DNA of 64,000 nucleotides from Euptelea pleiosperma (Eukaryota; Streptophyta; Magnoliopsida; Ranunculales; Eupteleaceae), in NCBI GenBank assembly GCA_035048495.1, contig CM068547.1, positions 20,777,913-20,841,912 of the forward strand. Reading direction: 5' to 3'. Below are positions 11,651-21,558 of the stretch, one piece after another. A program made the translations under genes and the position numbers. How positions within the stretch are numbered: position 1 is the stretch's first letter; each line of letters starts with the position of its first letter. The notes beneath the pieces were generated by a model. That model was not told where the DNA came from, did not search any database, and saw only the letters and a list, made by a program, of their open reading frames with translations.

Positions 11651-11906
11651 GCCCTCTACTTCACGATCTGCCAGCCACCGTCCAGCCTTCTTACTTCTCT
11701 TACCGTTTTCTCTCTTGACCGCCCCTCTCCATTGCAAAAACCCAGCAAGCCGTTCTCCTCTCCTCTTCTCACGTTTTTACCGGAGTTGCAGGCTGCAACT
11801 CCGGCAGGTCACGAACCCCACCACCAGCGCCTCCATCACCGGTTCTCTTCTCCAAGAACCGTTGCTGCATCTCCAAGCCGTCATCACCTCTCTTCTCTTG
11901 GCCACA

Positions 11907-11912
11907 AATAAA
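11907..11912 (+). terminator. Candidate polyadenylation signal in the LTR
   Basis: AATAAA about 0.8 kb downstream of the predicted start; the copy that would act in the 3' LTR is at 20481-20486. It lies in an A-rich stretch where such a match is likely by chance, so this is tentative. If used, R would span roughly 11104-11935. Confidence 0.3.
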
Positions 11913-12979
11913 AAAAAAATAATAATATAGAAAAAAAAAGGAAAGAAAAGAAGAAGATGAGGGGAAGCCATTAACGTCCCTCCTCGGAGCTTGCTGGGTT
12001 GTTGCCCTGGACAACGCCACCAGCGTCTCCACTTTGCTGCTGCTCTCACCTACGAACACCACCTTGCTAGTGCGTCCTCCATCCTCCACATCTCGTCGGG
12101 CTGGGTGCAGACCTCCCTTGCTGCTCCTCCTTTCCAAGCGACTCCCAATGTCCAAGAACCTGCAACCCATCTCTGGCAGGCTGGGTCAAATCTCCTCCAA
12201 GCCGTTCAGATCTGGATGTTCAACCCGTGCTGCTATCACGGCCTGCTACATCTAGGCCGAAGCCCATCTCCTCTAAGGTGGAGACCGCTTCACTCCACCC
12301 ACCTCACACCGCTGTCTCTCCACTACGGACTGCAATGTTGATCTTTGTCCCTTGGGCCGATTCCAGCCACCCATTTTAGCCACCACGAACCACCAAAACT
12401 CTCCCTCAAGCCTGGAATGCCATCTACAAACCATGTATCCATGGCCGATTCTCCAAACTTTGAGCAGCATGTCATCTTCTCCGGCCGATCCTATCTCCGG
12501 TAAGTAGAGAGAGGTAACTTCCTCCCTCTATCTCCATCCCTTTCTCTCTCCTCCCTTAGTTTCTCTCTCTAGGTTTCTCCCATTCTCTCTCTAGCTTAGT
12601 TTTAGGTTCTTTACAAATTTGTTTATTTTTGTTTGATGTTTTGAGCATTGTAAGAATTTTTAATGTTAATGGATGAATTCTCTTTTCGGGTGTTATTTGA
12701 TTTCCTTCATTATTGTTTTTAATAGTCTGTGATAATCTAAAAAAAAAAAAAAGGGTTTTAAATCCCATTATCACCATTCTCATCCTGCCATTATTTCTAA
12801 CATCATTCTGTTATTTCATGTTCTTTATTAAGCGTGCCCTAACCCCGAGTGCGGATCGACATCCGACACGAGCCACTGTGCAAAATTGCTAATTTTACAG
12901 GTCAAAAGTCTCGGATAAATTAAAAATGTGTTGAAGTTAGGGTTTCCGTAACCAACGACGCGGAAAATACCTACTTTCA

Positions 12980-14779
12980 AATGGCGCCGCTGCCGCTCGG
13001 GTGTTCGGGAGTGCGAAAAAGGACGTAAAGATGGAATTGGAAAGTTGCTAAATCGGGAAGCTGCTCAATTTGGACAGCCTGACCTTTTCTGGAAACTTTC
13101 TATTTTTTGTTTTTAGTGATTTTTAGCAGTATTTTAAATTACTATTTTTAATGCCTCGGAAGGCCGAGTGCAAAGTTGTAATAATTTAGGAATTTTAACT
13201 GCCTTCCAAATAACTGCTAGATCTTGTTCTAGGGTTTTTTAGAAACCCTAGATTAAGTGGAAATTACCAAAAAAAATTAAAAAATCAAAATTCAAAAAAA
13301 TTAGGGTTTTATATTCTGCAGATTTTTAGAAATCACCAATCAAGGATTTGCGATTTTTGGAAAGATTCCAAAATCTTGAAACTCTGCTTAATTAGGGTTT
13401 CCCCTCTTAGAAATTTCCTCTTTAGAAGAATTTCTCTTTTTAGAAATCTTCCGAATTTGGAAAAGTCTGCAAAAGGAAACGCCCCAAATCTAGCAGAATT
13501 TTAATTTTGGGAAATTTCCCAAAATTGTAAGGGATCTCGCAATCAAATCTTTCTTGGAAGATCTCCACAGTTCGGGAAACTTTCCAATCTAGGTATTTTC
13601 CAATCTGGGAATTCCTAAATTTTAACCCATCTCGAATTTGGAAACTAATTCAAAAACTTGCCTAAATTCAGTGCTTGTTCAGTGAACCCTAAAAAGGCAA
13701 GGATCTTCCAAATAGAATCCCACATACCTAGACCGTGCGATCTAACTTTTCTGCAGGAACACGATCCAGTGTGGGTAGAGAGCAAAAGCTCAAAGAGGTG
13801 GAGTCGGGCCCAAGCCCATTAGGATACCCCTCTCTAACCCACGGAGGCGACCCCGTGGCGTGGCCCACGGGAGGTAAGTCTCTATCCTCGCCTTGAGTGC
13901 GATACAGAGCATACTGGGTGCATCATTGCCGCTTGTCTATTTGCTTTCGCATCCATATTCTTCGACTTGCGTGGCGTGGCCGTTAATCAATCAACTCTAA
14001 GAGAGCAGACCCAGCTCCAAAATTGAAACTGGTGGGATTTCATCACCCACCTCATCATTCCAACTGATTTGATCCCAAGGCTCCATTTAATTAAAAAGAA
14101 TCAAGAAGTAGAGCCAATTAGCCCGGTGTTCGAGGAAAAATCCACACAAAGCGAATCCGCTTAACATCCAATCGAAATAAGACCACGAGCGCGGGTCCCT
14201 GTTGTCTAACACACCCATAAGTCCCTGCTACTCAAGTACACTGAGCTCGACGTGGCATCTCGGACTATTCGGCGGTTAGTTGCGTGTGGACTAGGAACAC
14301 GCACCAACCCTAGCTTAACCCGAGGGAACACTCTTCTTATACACTTGACCAATCCGGTTAGTCTGGGACGTACTTAAGACAGCCATTGTGCCGCACGTCT
14401 GTCTAGGCTTCGGATTGCCTTGTTGTTGACTAGAGTTAGTACTAAAGGATTCGCTCTGAAGAGTGTAGCCTGGTGAGAACCTCTGAGTGCAAACAGTTAG
14501 TCCGGTGGCTAAAAGATAAATCAGTGGTCCGCCCACTGTCATAATCTACTCTAGCCCCAAAACTAACAAGATAATGCCTAAAATGTATCCTGATTGTTTA
14601 GAATAAGATTATCTGTGCTTGGTGTGCATCATTTAAAATCACTACTCCAGTGTCTCCTTTTGGCAACTTTTTGCCAAACCTTGGGCTTACTTTTTCAAGT
14701 AGAAGCCCGGTTGGACCTTTCCTAACCTTTTACTAACTCGATCTGAGAGTTAGTCCACCGCATCCCTCTATCGCCTCTA
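12980..14779 (+). other. 5' leader of the non-autonomous element
   Basis: A 1.8-kb noncoding stretch between LTR and ORF, A/T-rich with repeated AAACCCTA and TTTCC/GGAAA motifs. It holds a perfect 24-bp palindrome (13503-13526, half-site AATTTTGGGAAA), a strong splice donor GAG|GTAAGT at 13873/13874 and a hairpin TTGGCAA-CTTT-TTGCCAA near 14659. All of these also occur in the leaders of the array units, and overall leader identity appears above 90% by eye. Roles in genome dimerisation, packaging or splicing are inference. Confidence 0.8.
12982..12999 (+). other. Primer binding site (tRNA-Asp type)
   Basis: TGGCGCCGCTGCCG begins two bases after the LTR. It matches the complement of the plant tRNA-Asp 3' end (TGGCGCCGTTGCCG, recalled) with one mismatch over 14 bases. 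tRNA-Asp priming is usual in Athila-type elements. The same site is in all array units. Confidence 0.82.
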
Positions 14780-16633
14780 ATGGCAGATGAACGGCCTCTG
14801 TATGAGACCTACTACAGTTTCTGTGAGAATCGAGGTGATCACTCTCAACAATGGTATGACAATTCTGCGTATCATCATGATACTCCAGTCTCGCACACTT
14901 CTACAGGGTATGATAATCACCAAGATCCGGAGTACAATTCTGTACTCCAAGAGCTTAAAAATTCAGTCTCTGCCCTTCGTGCCGCGGTCCAGCAACCTGT
15001 GCACCATTCCCAGTCTGTAGGATATTACCCTCCTATCCAGCAAGATGTTTGTACCTTTCCATCTCCAATGCAGACCTCCTATGATAACACTTATTATCCG
15101 GATAATAGGAGTCACCATAACTTTGGTTGGGAACAGTCTGCCCTCCCGCAGCAACTGCCGCAGGATAATTATCCTTCCGGGTTCCATCAACCCAATGGAG
15201 AGTATGACTGGCAATACTCGCAATCCCAGTACCCGTCATATCCACAGAATGATTATTCTGATCAACAGTGGGCCCCTCAGGATTTTCAGAGTCAGCACCT
15301 AGTCCCAGACTCCACTTTGCCTTACAACTTTCATACCCAGTCGGACTACAATCAAGAGTTGGCACCTCAGCTCCCCTTGGCTGAACCGCCTCCGTTGGCT
15401 ACTAAATCCGGTCTAGAGGACCTTCTCTCTCAGTACATTGCCCAGCAACAACAGTTTTTTCAAGGTCTAGAGCACCAACAAAAGCAATCTATGGAAAGCT
15501 TCAAGCAACGTCTAATTCAATTAGAAAATGAGAGAGAGGAAGTCCACTTCACTAGCCCACCTATAGCCTATCCTGAGGAGAATGATATGGCCACTGTCTA
15601 TAATGAGGAGTCACACAATTGGAACCAGTACCAGAATTGCCAGGAAGAAATAGAAGTTGTACCCACCCCTAGATCGAGCCAGACTATTGAGGAGCCAGTG
15701 TTTCCTTCTTCGGTGCCTTTAAAAGCACCACATCCTGAACCTACCTCAGAGCAACCTATTTCTCACTCTCCCAGTGCTGCTTTTAACCTGAACCCTGAAG
15801 ATGATCATCATGACACTGAGTTTTGTCTCGATCGTAGGATCCCTGCTGTCATAGATCTACCGTTCCTCCCCACCTCCCTTGGATTGTGCAACATTAGTGA
15901 TGAACCCGAGTCGCAATCTTTGGTGCCCTTAATAGCACCAACTTCTGGACTGAGCACAGAGGAACTTAGTCCCATCTCTATCTCTGATAATTCTCTCTCT
16001 GCTCTGAATGCAGACATTCCTACTGATGAGCCATGTCTAGAATATGAGACTCCCGCTGTCCTGGACCTACCAATCCCCACCGAGGAGGAACATATTGAAT
16101 GTAGGGATTGGAACATCCCTCTCAAATTAGAAAACATCGAGGGAGAGGTCAACAGTTTTCACCCGTCACCCTACGTCGATGTTGTTGATGAACCGTATGT
16201 CATGGAGAGTCTAATTCAGGACTCTCTCGAGGATAAATTATCCAAGTGTCAAGAACACTTTGAGTCTGACTTCATCTCAGAGTCAGACAATTTTGGTATT
16301 ACTGATCTGCAGGAGTCTGCTCCATTCAGATACATTCCCGCAAAACTCAATGAGTTTGCGGCTCTGCTAACCACGGTCAGAGAACCCACTACTCCTGTCT
16401 TCTCAGTCTTTACTGAGAAGCTTCTATCCCTCCCCGCTGAACTAAATGTTTTTGCGGGTCTGCTCAGAGACACCGCTCCTACTCTCCTCTCAATCTTTAC
16501 TGAGAAGCTTCGATCCCTCCCAGATCAACTCCGTACTTTTGTCAGTCTGCTCAGAGAGCTCAATGCCCTTCTCTCAATTTACACTGAGAAAGACCTGTTC
16601 TACACAGGTATACCTAGACAAGGGATAGGATAA
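14780..16633 (+). CDS. Gag-derived protein of the non-autonomous element (617 aa)
   Basis: An intact ATG-started ORF with no known enzymatic domain. It is a remodelled remnant of the gag-pol found in the array. The start MADERPLYET aligns with [10 protein letters not shown] of the polyprotein. It then jumps in frame over the capsid domain to GDHSQQW (polyprotein GENSQHW). The CCHC knuckle is also gone, while the Q/Y/P-rich disordered stretch (about 60-210) and a coiled coil (about 213-250, SGLEDLLSQYIAQQQQ) are kept. The protease motif DLGAS is absent, but the segment C-terminal to it is present twice (about 345-365 and 415-455). The C-terminus holds three modules of about 29 residues (519-550, 551-579, 580-608), each around LxxLxxF and FTEKL. 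There is no RT, RNase H or integrase. The upstream ATG used in the array is AAG here. An open frame of this length despite lost enzymes suggests retained function or youth. Protein identity to the parent is only about 40% by eye. Confidence 0.8.
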   Translation: MADERPLYETYYSFCENRGDHSQQWYDNSAYHHDTPVSHTSTGYDNHQDPEYNSVLQELKNSVSALRAAVQQPVHHSQSVGYYPPIQQDVCTFPSPMQTSYDNTYYPDNRSHHNFGWEQSALPQQLPQDNYPSGFHQPNGEYDWQYSQSQYPSYPQNDYSDQQWAPQDFQSQHLVPDSTLPYNFHTQSDYNQELAPQLPLAEPPPLATKSGLEDLLSQYIAQQQQFFQGLEHQQKQSMESFKQRLIQLENEREEVHFTSPPIAYPEENDMATVYNEESHNWNQYQNCQEEIEVVPTPRSSQTIEEPVFPSSVPLKAPHPEPTSEQPISHSPSAAFNLNPEDDHHDTEFCLDRRIPAVIDLPFLPTSLGLCNISDEPESQSLVPLIAPTSGLSTEELSPISISDNSLSALNADIPTDEPCLEYETPAVLDLPIPTEEEHIECRDWNIPLKLENIEGEVNSFHPSPYVDVVDEPYVMESLIQDSLEDKLSKCQEHFESDFISESDNFGITDLQESAPFRYIPAKLNEFAALLTTVREPTTPVFSVFTEKLLSLPAELNVFAGLLRDTAPTLLSIFTEKLRSLPDQLRTFVSLLRELNALLSIYTEKDLFYTGIPRQGIG

Positions 16634-18588
16634 TTGTTTCCGTTCCACCTTAGGTGTCAGGAAGACTGCAGATTCACTCAGTCTCCATGAGTTTTATCCT
16701 GGTTGGGGGTACTTGATATACCCCCGTCATGTCTGGCTGAAGACGTAAAACTTAGCGCTTTCGGAAAGGCAATTCCGGTATTCCTAGAATACATGAGTCT
16801 CATGCATTTGTTATTACTGTTATATCTCTGAAAATGCAGGTACATTCATTCTCCCGATCATCATGTACCAAACACTGTCGAATTTCTGCCGACTTGGTAA
16901 CATCCTTCCTGAACTTTTGCATCATCATCACTGAATTTTTATCATTTTATGTCCCGGTCATGAGCACCGAGGACGGTGCTGTATTTTGGTTGGGGGTGGG
17001 TATTTACCAAAACTCATGTCTTCATTTTGATAAAAAAAAAAAAAAATGTTGGTTTTGGGGTAATTTCCGATGTTCTCCAAAAGTTTTCTAGAATTTCAAA
17101 AATGTGTCAAATACCCTGACTTTGATTAGCTAAAAACCTTCGTTAAGTCAGTATTGAGGATGTCAATTTTTGTTTAAAGTTAGCGTCGAGTTAAGTCAGG
17201 CGTGACTACAGCAGGTTTGAAAACTCAGAAAAACTCAGATTTGGCACAATTGTACACTATCAATATCAGAGTCATCCTAAGTTTAGAAATTCTAGAGATC
17301 CTGCGAGAATAATTGTGGAGACCTAACCCAGTGAGCTTTTGAGCCTTTAATCAATTCAGAGTGTTATACAATAATTCTGAGTCACAAGATGACTCACTAT
17401 TCTTCATGCCCGCAATATTCGTTGAGAGATCTCATTATCTGTTGCTTCGATCATAAAACTCGGAACGACATCAACATTGGATTACTACGACAGAACCTTC
17501 TTTGTATCCAGTCAAGACAGTATACATGATAGTGCAAACCCTAGAAAATGATTTAGGCCATTTTTTCTGAACCATTCAGCCTTTTTACTCACCTGAATTA
17601 TACTTCACTAGAAACCCCTTGAACCCTTCTATAAAAGCCTTTTCTTTGTAAGCCCATTAACCAAAAACCCAGTTCAGCTACGAAGTGTTACTAGCTACCC
17701 TACTTTTGAGAAGGATAAAAAAATAACTGATGTGGGTGTACCGTGAAAAGAACAGTAAAGAGGAAAAATCAAAAGGAAAAGAAAGTGGTTCAAGCTGAAA
17801 ACAAAATATGGAAAGAAAGTATGAAAAAGTGCTGAAAAGAAATTGAGCAGTCTCAGAAATATCAAGAAAAAGAGAAAAATACGAAAAAAGGAAAAAGAAC
17901 CAGATAATGGTGTTACGTCGCAGGAAAAATTCAAGAAAATGGCAATATCCTCTCAAGATCTTTGAAATCCTGTATTCCTTTATTTCTCTACACCTGACCT
18001 AAGCCTCATTACAACCCAGGAAAGCCCTACTTGATTCTAGGATAGCACGATCATAAAATGTGGAGATTGGAGAAAGAGAAGCTATAGAGTTTGATCTGAC
18101 GTTCCCGAGTGAAGTGGTATTCCAATCATGAGATCTTCTTCTGTTAAAGATGTCCTTCCTTCAAATAAAACATATGTGAGATCTTTTGCCTCTTTATATT
18201 AAATACATCTCCTCACATATAAATTGAGAGAAAAGAAGAAAACCCTTCTTGTGTGATTCTATTCTGAGTGCTAAACATGTGAGATTTGAGGTCGAGGCAG
18301 AAAAACTTAGAGGTGATCTGGAAATCTTTACTGTCGGATGATGAGAATGTTGAGCACACACACACGCAGAGTCTGACTATTCTGGGTCATGATTATCAGT
18401 CTGTAGTCTTGCCAAAACTTTCAAACTCTTCGCTAGCATGTAACTGTGTTTTGCATCCATTCAATGATTTGACGAACGGGGTTTTCCCTGAGCTAATATG
18501 AAAAAGTGTGCAGCATGTGCAGAGCCCTTTTAAGCTCATGTATTTCGCACTAATTGCCAAGGATTGGCAATATGCTGGTTGGGGGTTG
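16634..18588 (+). other. 3' noncoding region of the non-autonomous element
   Basis: 1.95 kb without a credible ORF, closely similar to the 3' region of the array units (26463-28403) along its length. It contains two internal polypurine-like tracts, GGTTGGGGGT at 16701 and TTGGTTGGGGGTGG at 16986. The second is preceded by a perfect hairpin, AGCACCG-AGGA-CGGTGCT (16963-16980). Athila elements often carry an env-like ORF here; none is visible. Confidence 0.8.
18577..18588 (+). other. Polypurine tract
   Basis: GGTTGGGGGTTG directly abuts the TG of the 3' LTR, the position at which plus-strand DNA synthesis is primed. The matching tract lies next to each LTR in the array (26463-26474 on the other strand). 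Confidence 0.8.
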
Positions 18589-19549
18589 TGATATTCGCTC
18601 AAAAGTGCTTATTTTAAGCACTTATCCTGTTAGCGTTATCGCACTCTCCTACGTAAAACTGCTCTAATTATCCACTTTTCTACGTAAGAGTCTATCTCAT
18701 TGCGTAAAACACACTTTTCTGGACGAAATGGTATATTTGCATGCATTAAACACATTTTCGGAAGTCTAGATATTAAGCCGTTCTGATAAAGTCTCATTAC
18801 GCGCTTCTTCTGTCGCAGGAAACCCCGATGGGACGATTCTCAAGACTTGTGGGCCCAAATCGATCATGAAAGCCCATTATCAAAGCTTAAAAAGCCCACA
18901 TGCTATGACTAGAAGATATGGGCCAAATATGGGCTGAATAAGAGGACCAAAAAGCCGGCCCAAAGAACGAAGAGAGTAGGAGAGCCAATGACCAAGAGAC
19001 GGACCAAAGCGTTTAAAGCCACATGAGTCAGCAAAGAATGATGGTCGACTCTACTGGAGAAGCGTGAGGATGTCACAGTGAAGACCAGGGTTCCAGACCC
19101 TCCGCCAGTGCTTTTTTCTATTTTTTTTGATACTTTTTCTCTCATTTCTTCTTATTCTCTCTCTCTCTTCATCTCTCGATCCTCGAATCTACTGACTTAA
19201 CCCCAGAACTCCTACCCTTCGGCTCTATCTCATCTCCCTTAGCTTTCTGACCGTTGGATCTTCCATCGGACCGTTGGATCTTCAATCGGACCGTTGGATC
19301 TCTCTAGATCCGTCGATCTACCAATCTGGGTCCCAATCAAGTCACCATCCATCCGATCGCCTTCAGAATGCCTGTCACATCATCTTGTGAGACGATGGAC
19401 ATCATCAGTCCATGTGGGCCAGTAGCCGGGCCCATCAGCATCGACCCGCTGTCCGACCAGTTAGTGGACCCCGCGAATTTCAAAAATAATTTTAATTAAA
19501 TGGGGGGTCCACTAATTGGGGAGATTCCCCATAGAAAAGTAGCATTTTA

Positions 19550-19590
<41 letters not shown>

Positions 19591-21553
19591 AAAAATATTT
19601 TTTTATTTAAAAAATACCCTATTTCCATTAATGGAAATAGGGAGCTTTATAAGAGGAAGGAGAAGGGTTCGTTCGAACCCTAATCCCTCTCCCCTCTCAT
19701 CCTCTCTTCCCCCCTTTCAATCCCCCCCACGTTCTCCCTCCACCGGGCCGTTTTTCTTCTTTTCTTCTTCTTCTTCTTCTTCTTCTTCTTCTTCTTCTTC
19801 TTCTTCTTCTTCTCCCTTCTCTTCTCCGGCGAGCTGCTCCACCAAGCATCTACGCCCCTGCCCCTTTGCTGCAACGCCTCCACAGTCCATCCACGACTGC
19901 CTGGTGCAGCCCATCATCCATCCACGACCGCCTGGTTGCAGCACAAGGTTTCATACCGTCTTCCTTCTCTGTTCTCGCCGGAGTTGCGCCTGCAACTCCG
20001 ACCAGCAACACCATCACCAGCGTCTTCTTCTCCTGGTTCTTCTTCTCCTCCTCTAACCGCTGCCCAACCCCCTGCTCACCACGCCAAGAACCATCATCGC
20101 CTTCTCTTTCTTCTTCTTTCTTCTTCTTTCTTCTTCTTCCTTCTCTGTTCTCGCCGGAGTTGCGCCTGCAACTCCGACCAGCAACACCATCACCAGCGTC
20201 TTCTTCTCCTGGTTCTTCTTCTCCGCCCTCTACTTCACGATCTGCCAGCCACCGTCCAGCCTTCTTACTTCTCTTACCGTTTTCTCTCTTGACCGCCCCT
20301 CTCCATTGCAAAAACCCAGCAAGCCGTTCTCCTCTCCTCTTCTCACGTTTTTACCGGAGTTGCAGGCTGCAACTCCGGCAGGTCACGAACCCCACCACCA
20401 GCGCCTCCATCACCGGTTCTCTTCTCCAAGAACCGTTGCTGCATCTCCAAGCCGTCATCACCTCTCTTCTCTTGGCCACAAATAAAAAAAAAATAATAAT
20501 ATAGAAAAAAAAAGGAAAGAAAAGAAGAAGATGAGGGGAAGCCATTAACGTCCCTCCTCGGAGCTTGCTGGGTTGTTGCCCTGGACAACGCCACCAGCGT
20601 CTCCACTTTGCTGCTGCTCTCACCTACGAACACCACCTTGCTAGTGCGTCCTCCATCCTCCACATCTCGTCGGGCTGGGTGCAGACCTCCCTTGCTGCTC
20701 CTCCTTTCCAAGCGACTCCCAATGTCCAAGAACCTGCAACCCATCTCTGGCAGGCTGGGTCAAATCTCCTCCAAGCCGTTCAGATCTGGATGTTCAACCC
20801 GTGCTGCTATCACGGCCTGCTACATCTAGGCCGAAGCCCATCTCCTCTAAGGTGGAGACCGCTTCACTCCACCCACCTCACACCGCTGTCTCTCCACTAC
20901 GGACTGCAATGTTGATCTTTGTCCCTTGGGCCGATTCCAGCCACCCATTTTAGCCACCACGAACCACCAAAACTCTCCCTCAAGCCTGGAATGCCATCTA
21001 CAAACCATGTATCCATGGCCGATTCTCCAAACTTTGAGCAGCATGTCATCTTCTCCGGCCGATCCTATCTCCGGTAAGTAGAGAGAGGTAACTTCCTCCC
21101 TCTATCTCCATCCCTTTCTCTCTCCTCCCTTAGTTTCTCTCTCTAGGTTTCTCCCATTCTCTCTCTAGCTTAGTTTTAGGTTCTTTACAAATTTGTTTAT
21201 TTTTGTTTGATGTTTTGAGCATTGTAAGAATTTTTAATGTTAATGGATGAATTCTCTTTTCGGGTGTTATTTGATTTCCTTCATTATTGTTTTTAATAGT
21301 CTGTGATAATCTAAAAAAAAAAAAAAGGGTTTTAAATCCCATTATCACCATTCTCATCCTGCCATTATTTCTAACATCATTCTGTTATTTCATGTTCTTT
21401 ATTAAGCGTGCCCTAACCCCGAGTGCGGATCGACATCCGACACGAGCCACTGTGCAAAATTGCTAATTTTACAGGTCAAAAGTCTCGGATAAATTAAAAA
21501 TGTGTTGAAGTTAGGGTTTCCGTAACCAACGACGCGGAAAATACCTACTTTCA
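18589..21553 (+). repeat. 3' LTR of the non-autonomous element
   Basis: 2965 bp. The offset to the 5' LTR is 8572 bp before and 8574 bp after the homopolymer zone. The A tract is longer (about 36, uninterrupted, against AAG plus A30) and the T tract one base shorter (7 against 8). I saw no other difference. Promoter motifs repeat here: palindrome just before TATA at 19647-19653. It ends TTTCA at 21553, followed by CCTAT. Confidence 0.95.
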
Positions 21554-21558
21554 CCTAT
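21554..21558. other. Target-site duplication, right (CCTAT)
   Basis: Second copy of the 5-bp duplication. It is also the start of the resumed satellite monomer CCTATAACTTGTGAC. Confidence 0.95.

Larger units (their letters stand above)
10017..12979 (+). repeat. 5' LTR of the non-autonomous element
   Basis: 2963 bp, from TGATATTCGC to CTACTTTCA. Inside, in order: a terminal hairpin AAGTGCTTA/TAAGCACTT (10031-10051), a TGGGCY cluster (10278-10390), three 20-bp AACGG-type repeats (10677-10726), an A30 tract (10984-11013), a 26-bp palindrome (11043-11068) and TATA (11073-11079). These are followed by a CTT microsatellite (about 11190-11239), an 88-bp direct repeat (11387-11474 and 11563-11650) and three CGGAGTTGC stem-loops. 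It differs from the 3' LTR only around the A and T homopolymers near 10981-11035. U3 is about 97% like the LTRs of the array; the section about 11113-12820 is not. Confidence 0.95.
10017..21553 (+). mobile_element. Non-autonomous Athila-like LTR retrotransposon (complete)
   Basis: An 11537-bp element with LTRs that begin TGATATTCGC and end CTACTTTCA, a 5-bp target duplication, a primer binding site two bases after the 5' LTR and a polypurine tract abutting the 3' LTR. The internal region has a 1.8-kb leader, one 617-codon ORF and a 1.95-kb noncoding 3' region. Protease active site, RT, RNase H, integrase, the capsid domain and the CCHC knuckle are all missing, so it must depend on proteins supplied in trans. 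The autonomous units from 23600 onward share its U3, leader and 3' region and are the likely helpers. Near-identical LTRs indicate recent insertion. Confidence 0.95.

Noticed and set aside
11057..12170. Overlapping poly-Ser, poly-Lys and poly-Glu frames in the LTRs, on both strands (also in 19631-20744, 24914-25549 and copies)
   Set aside because: Translations of CTT/GAA microsatellites and hairpin repeats; frames change with repeat length between LTR copies.
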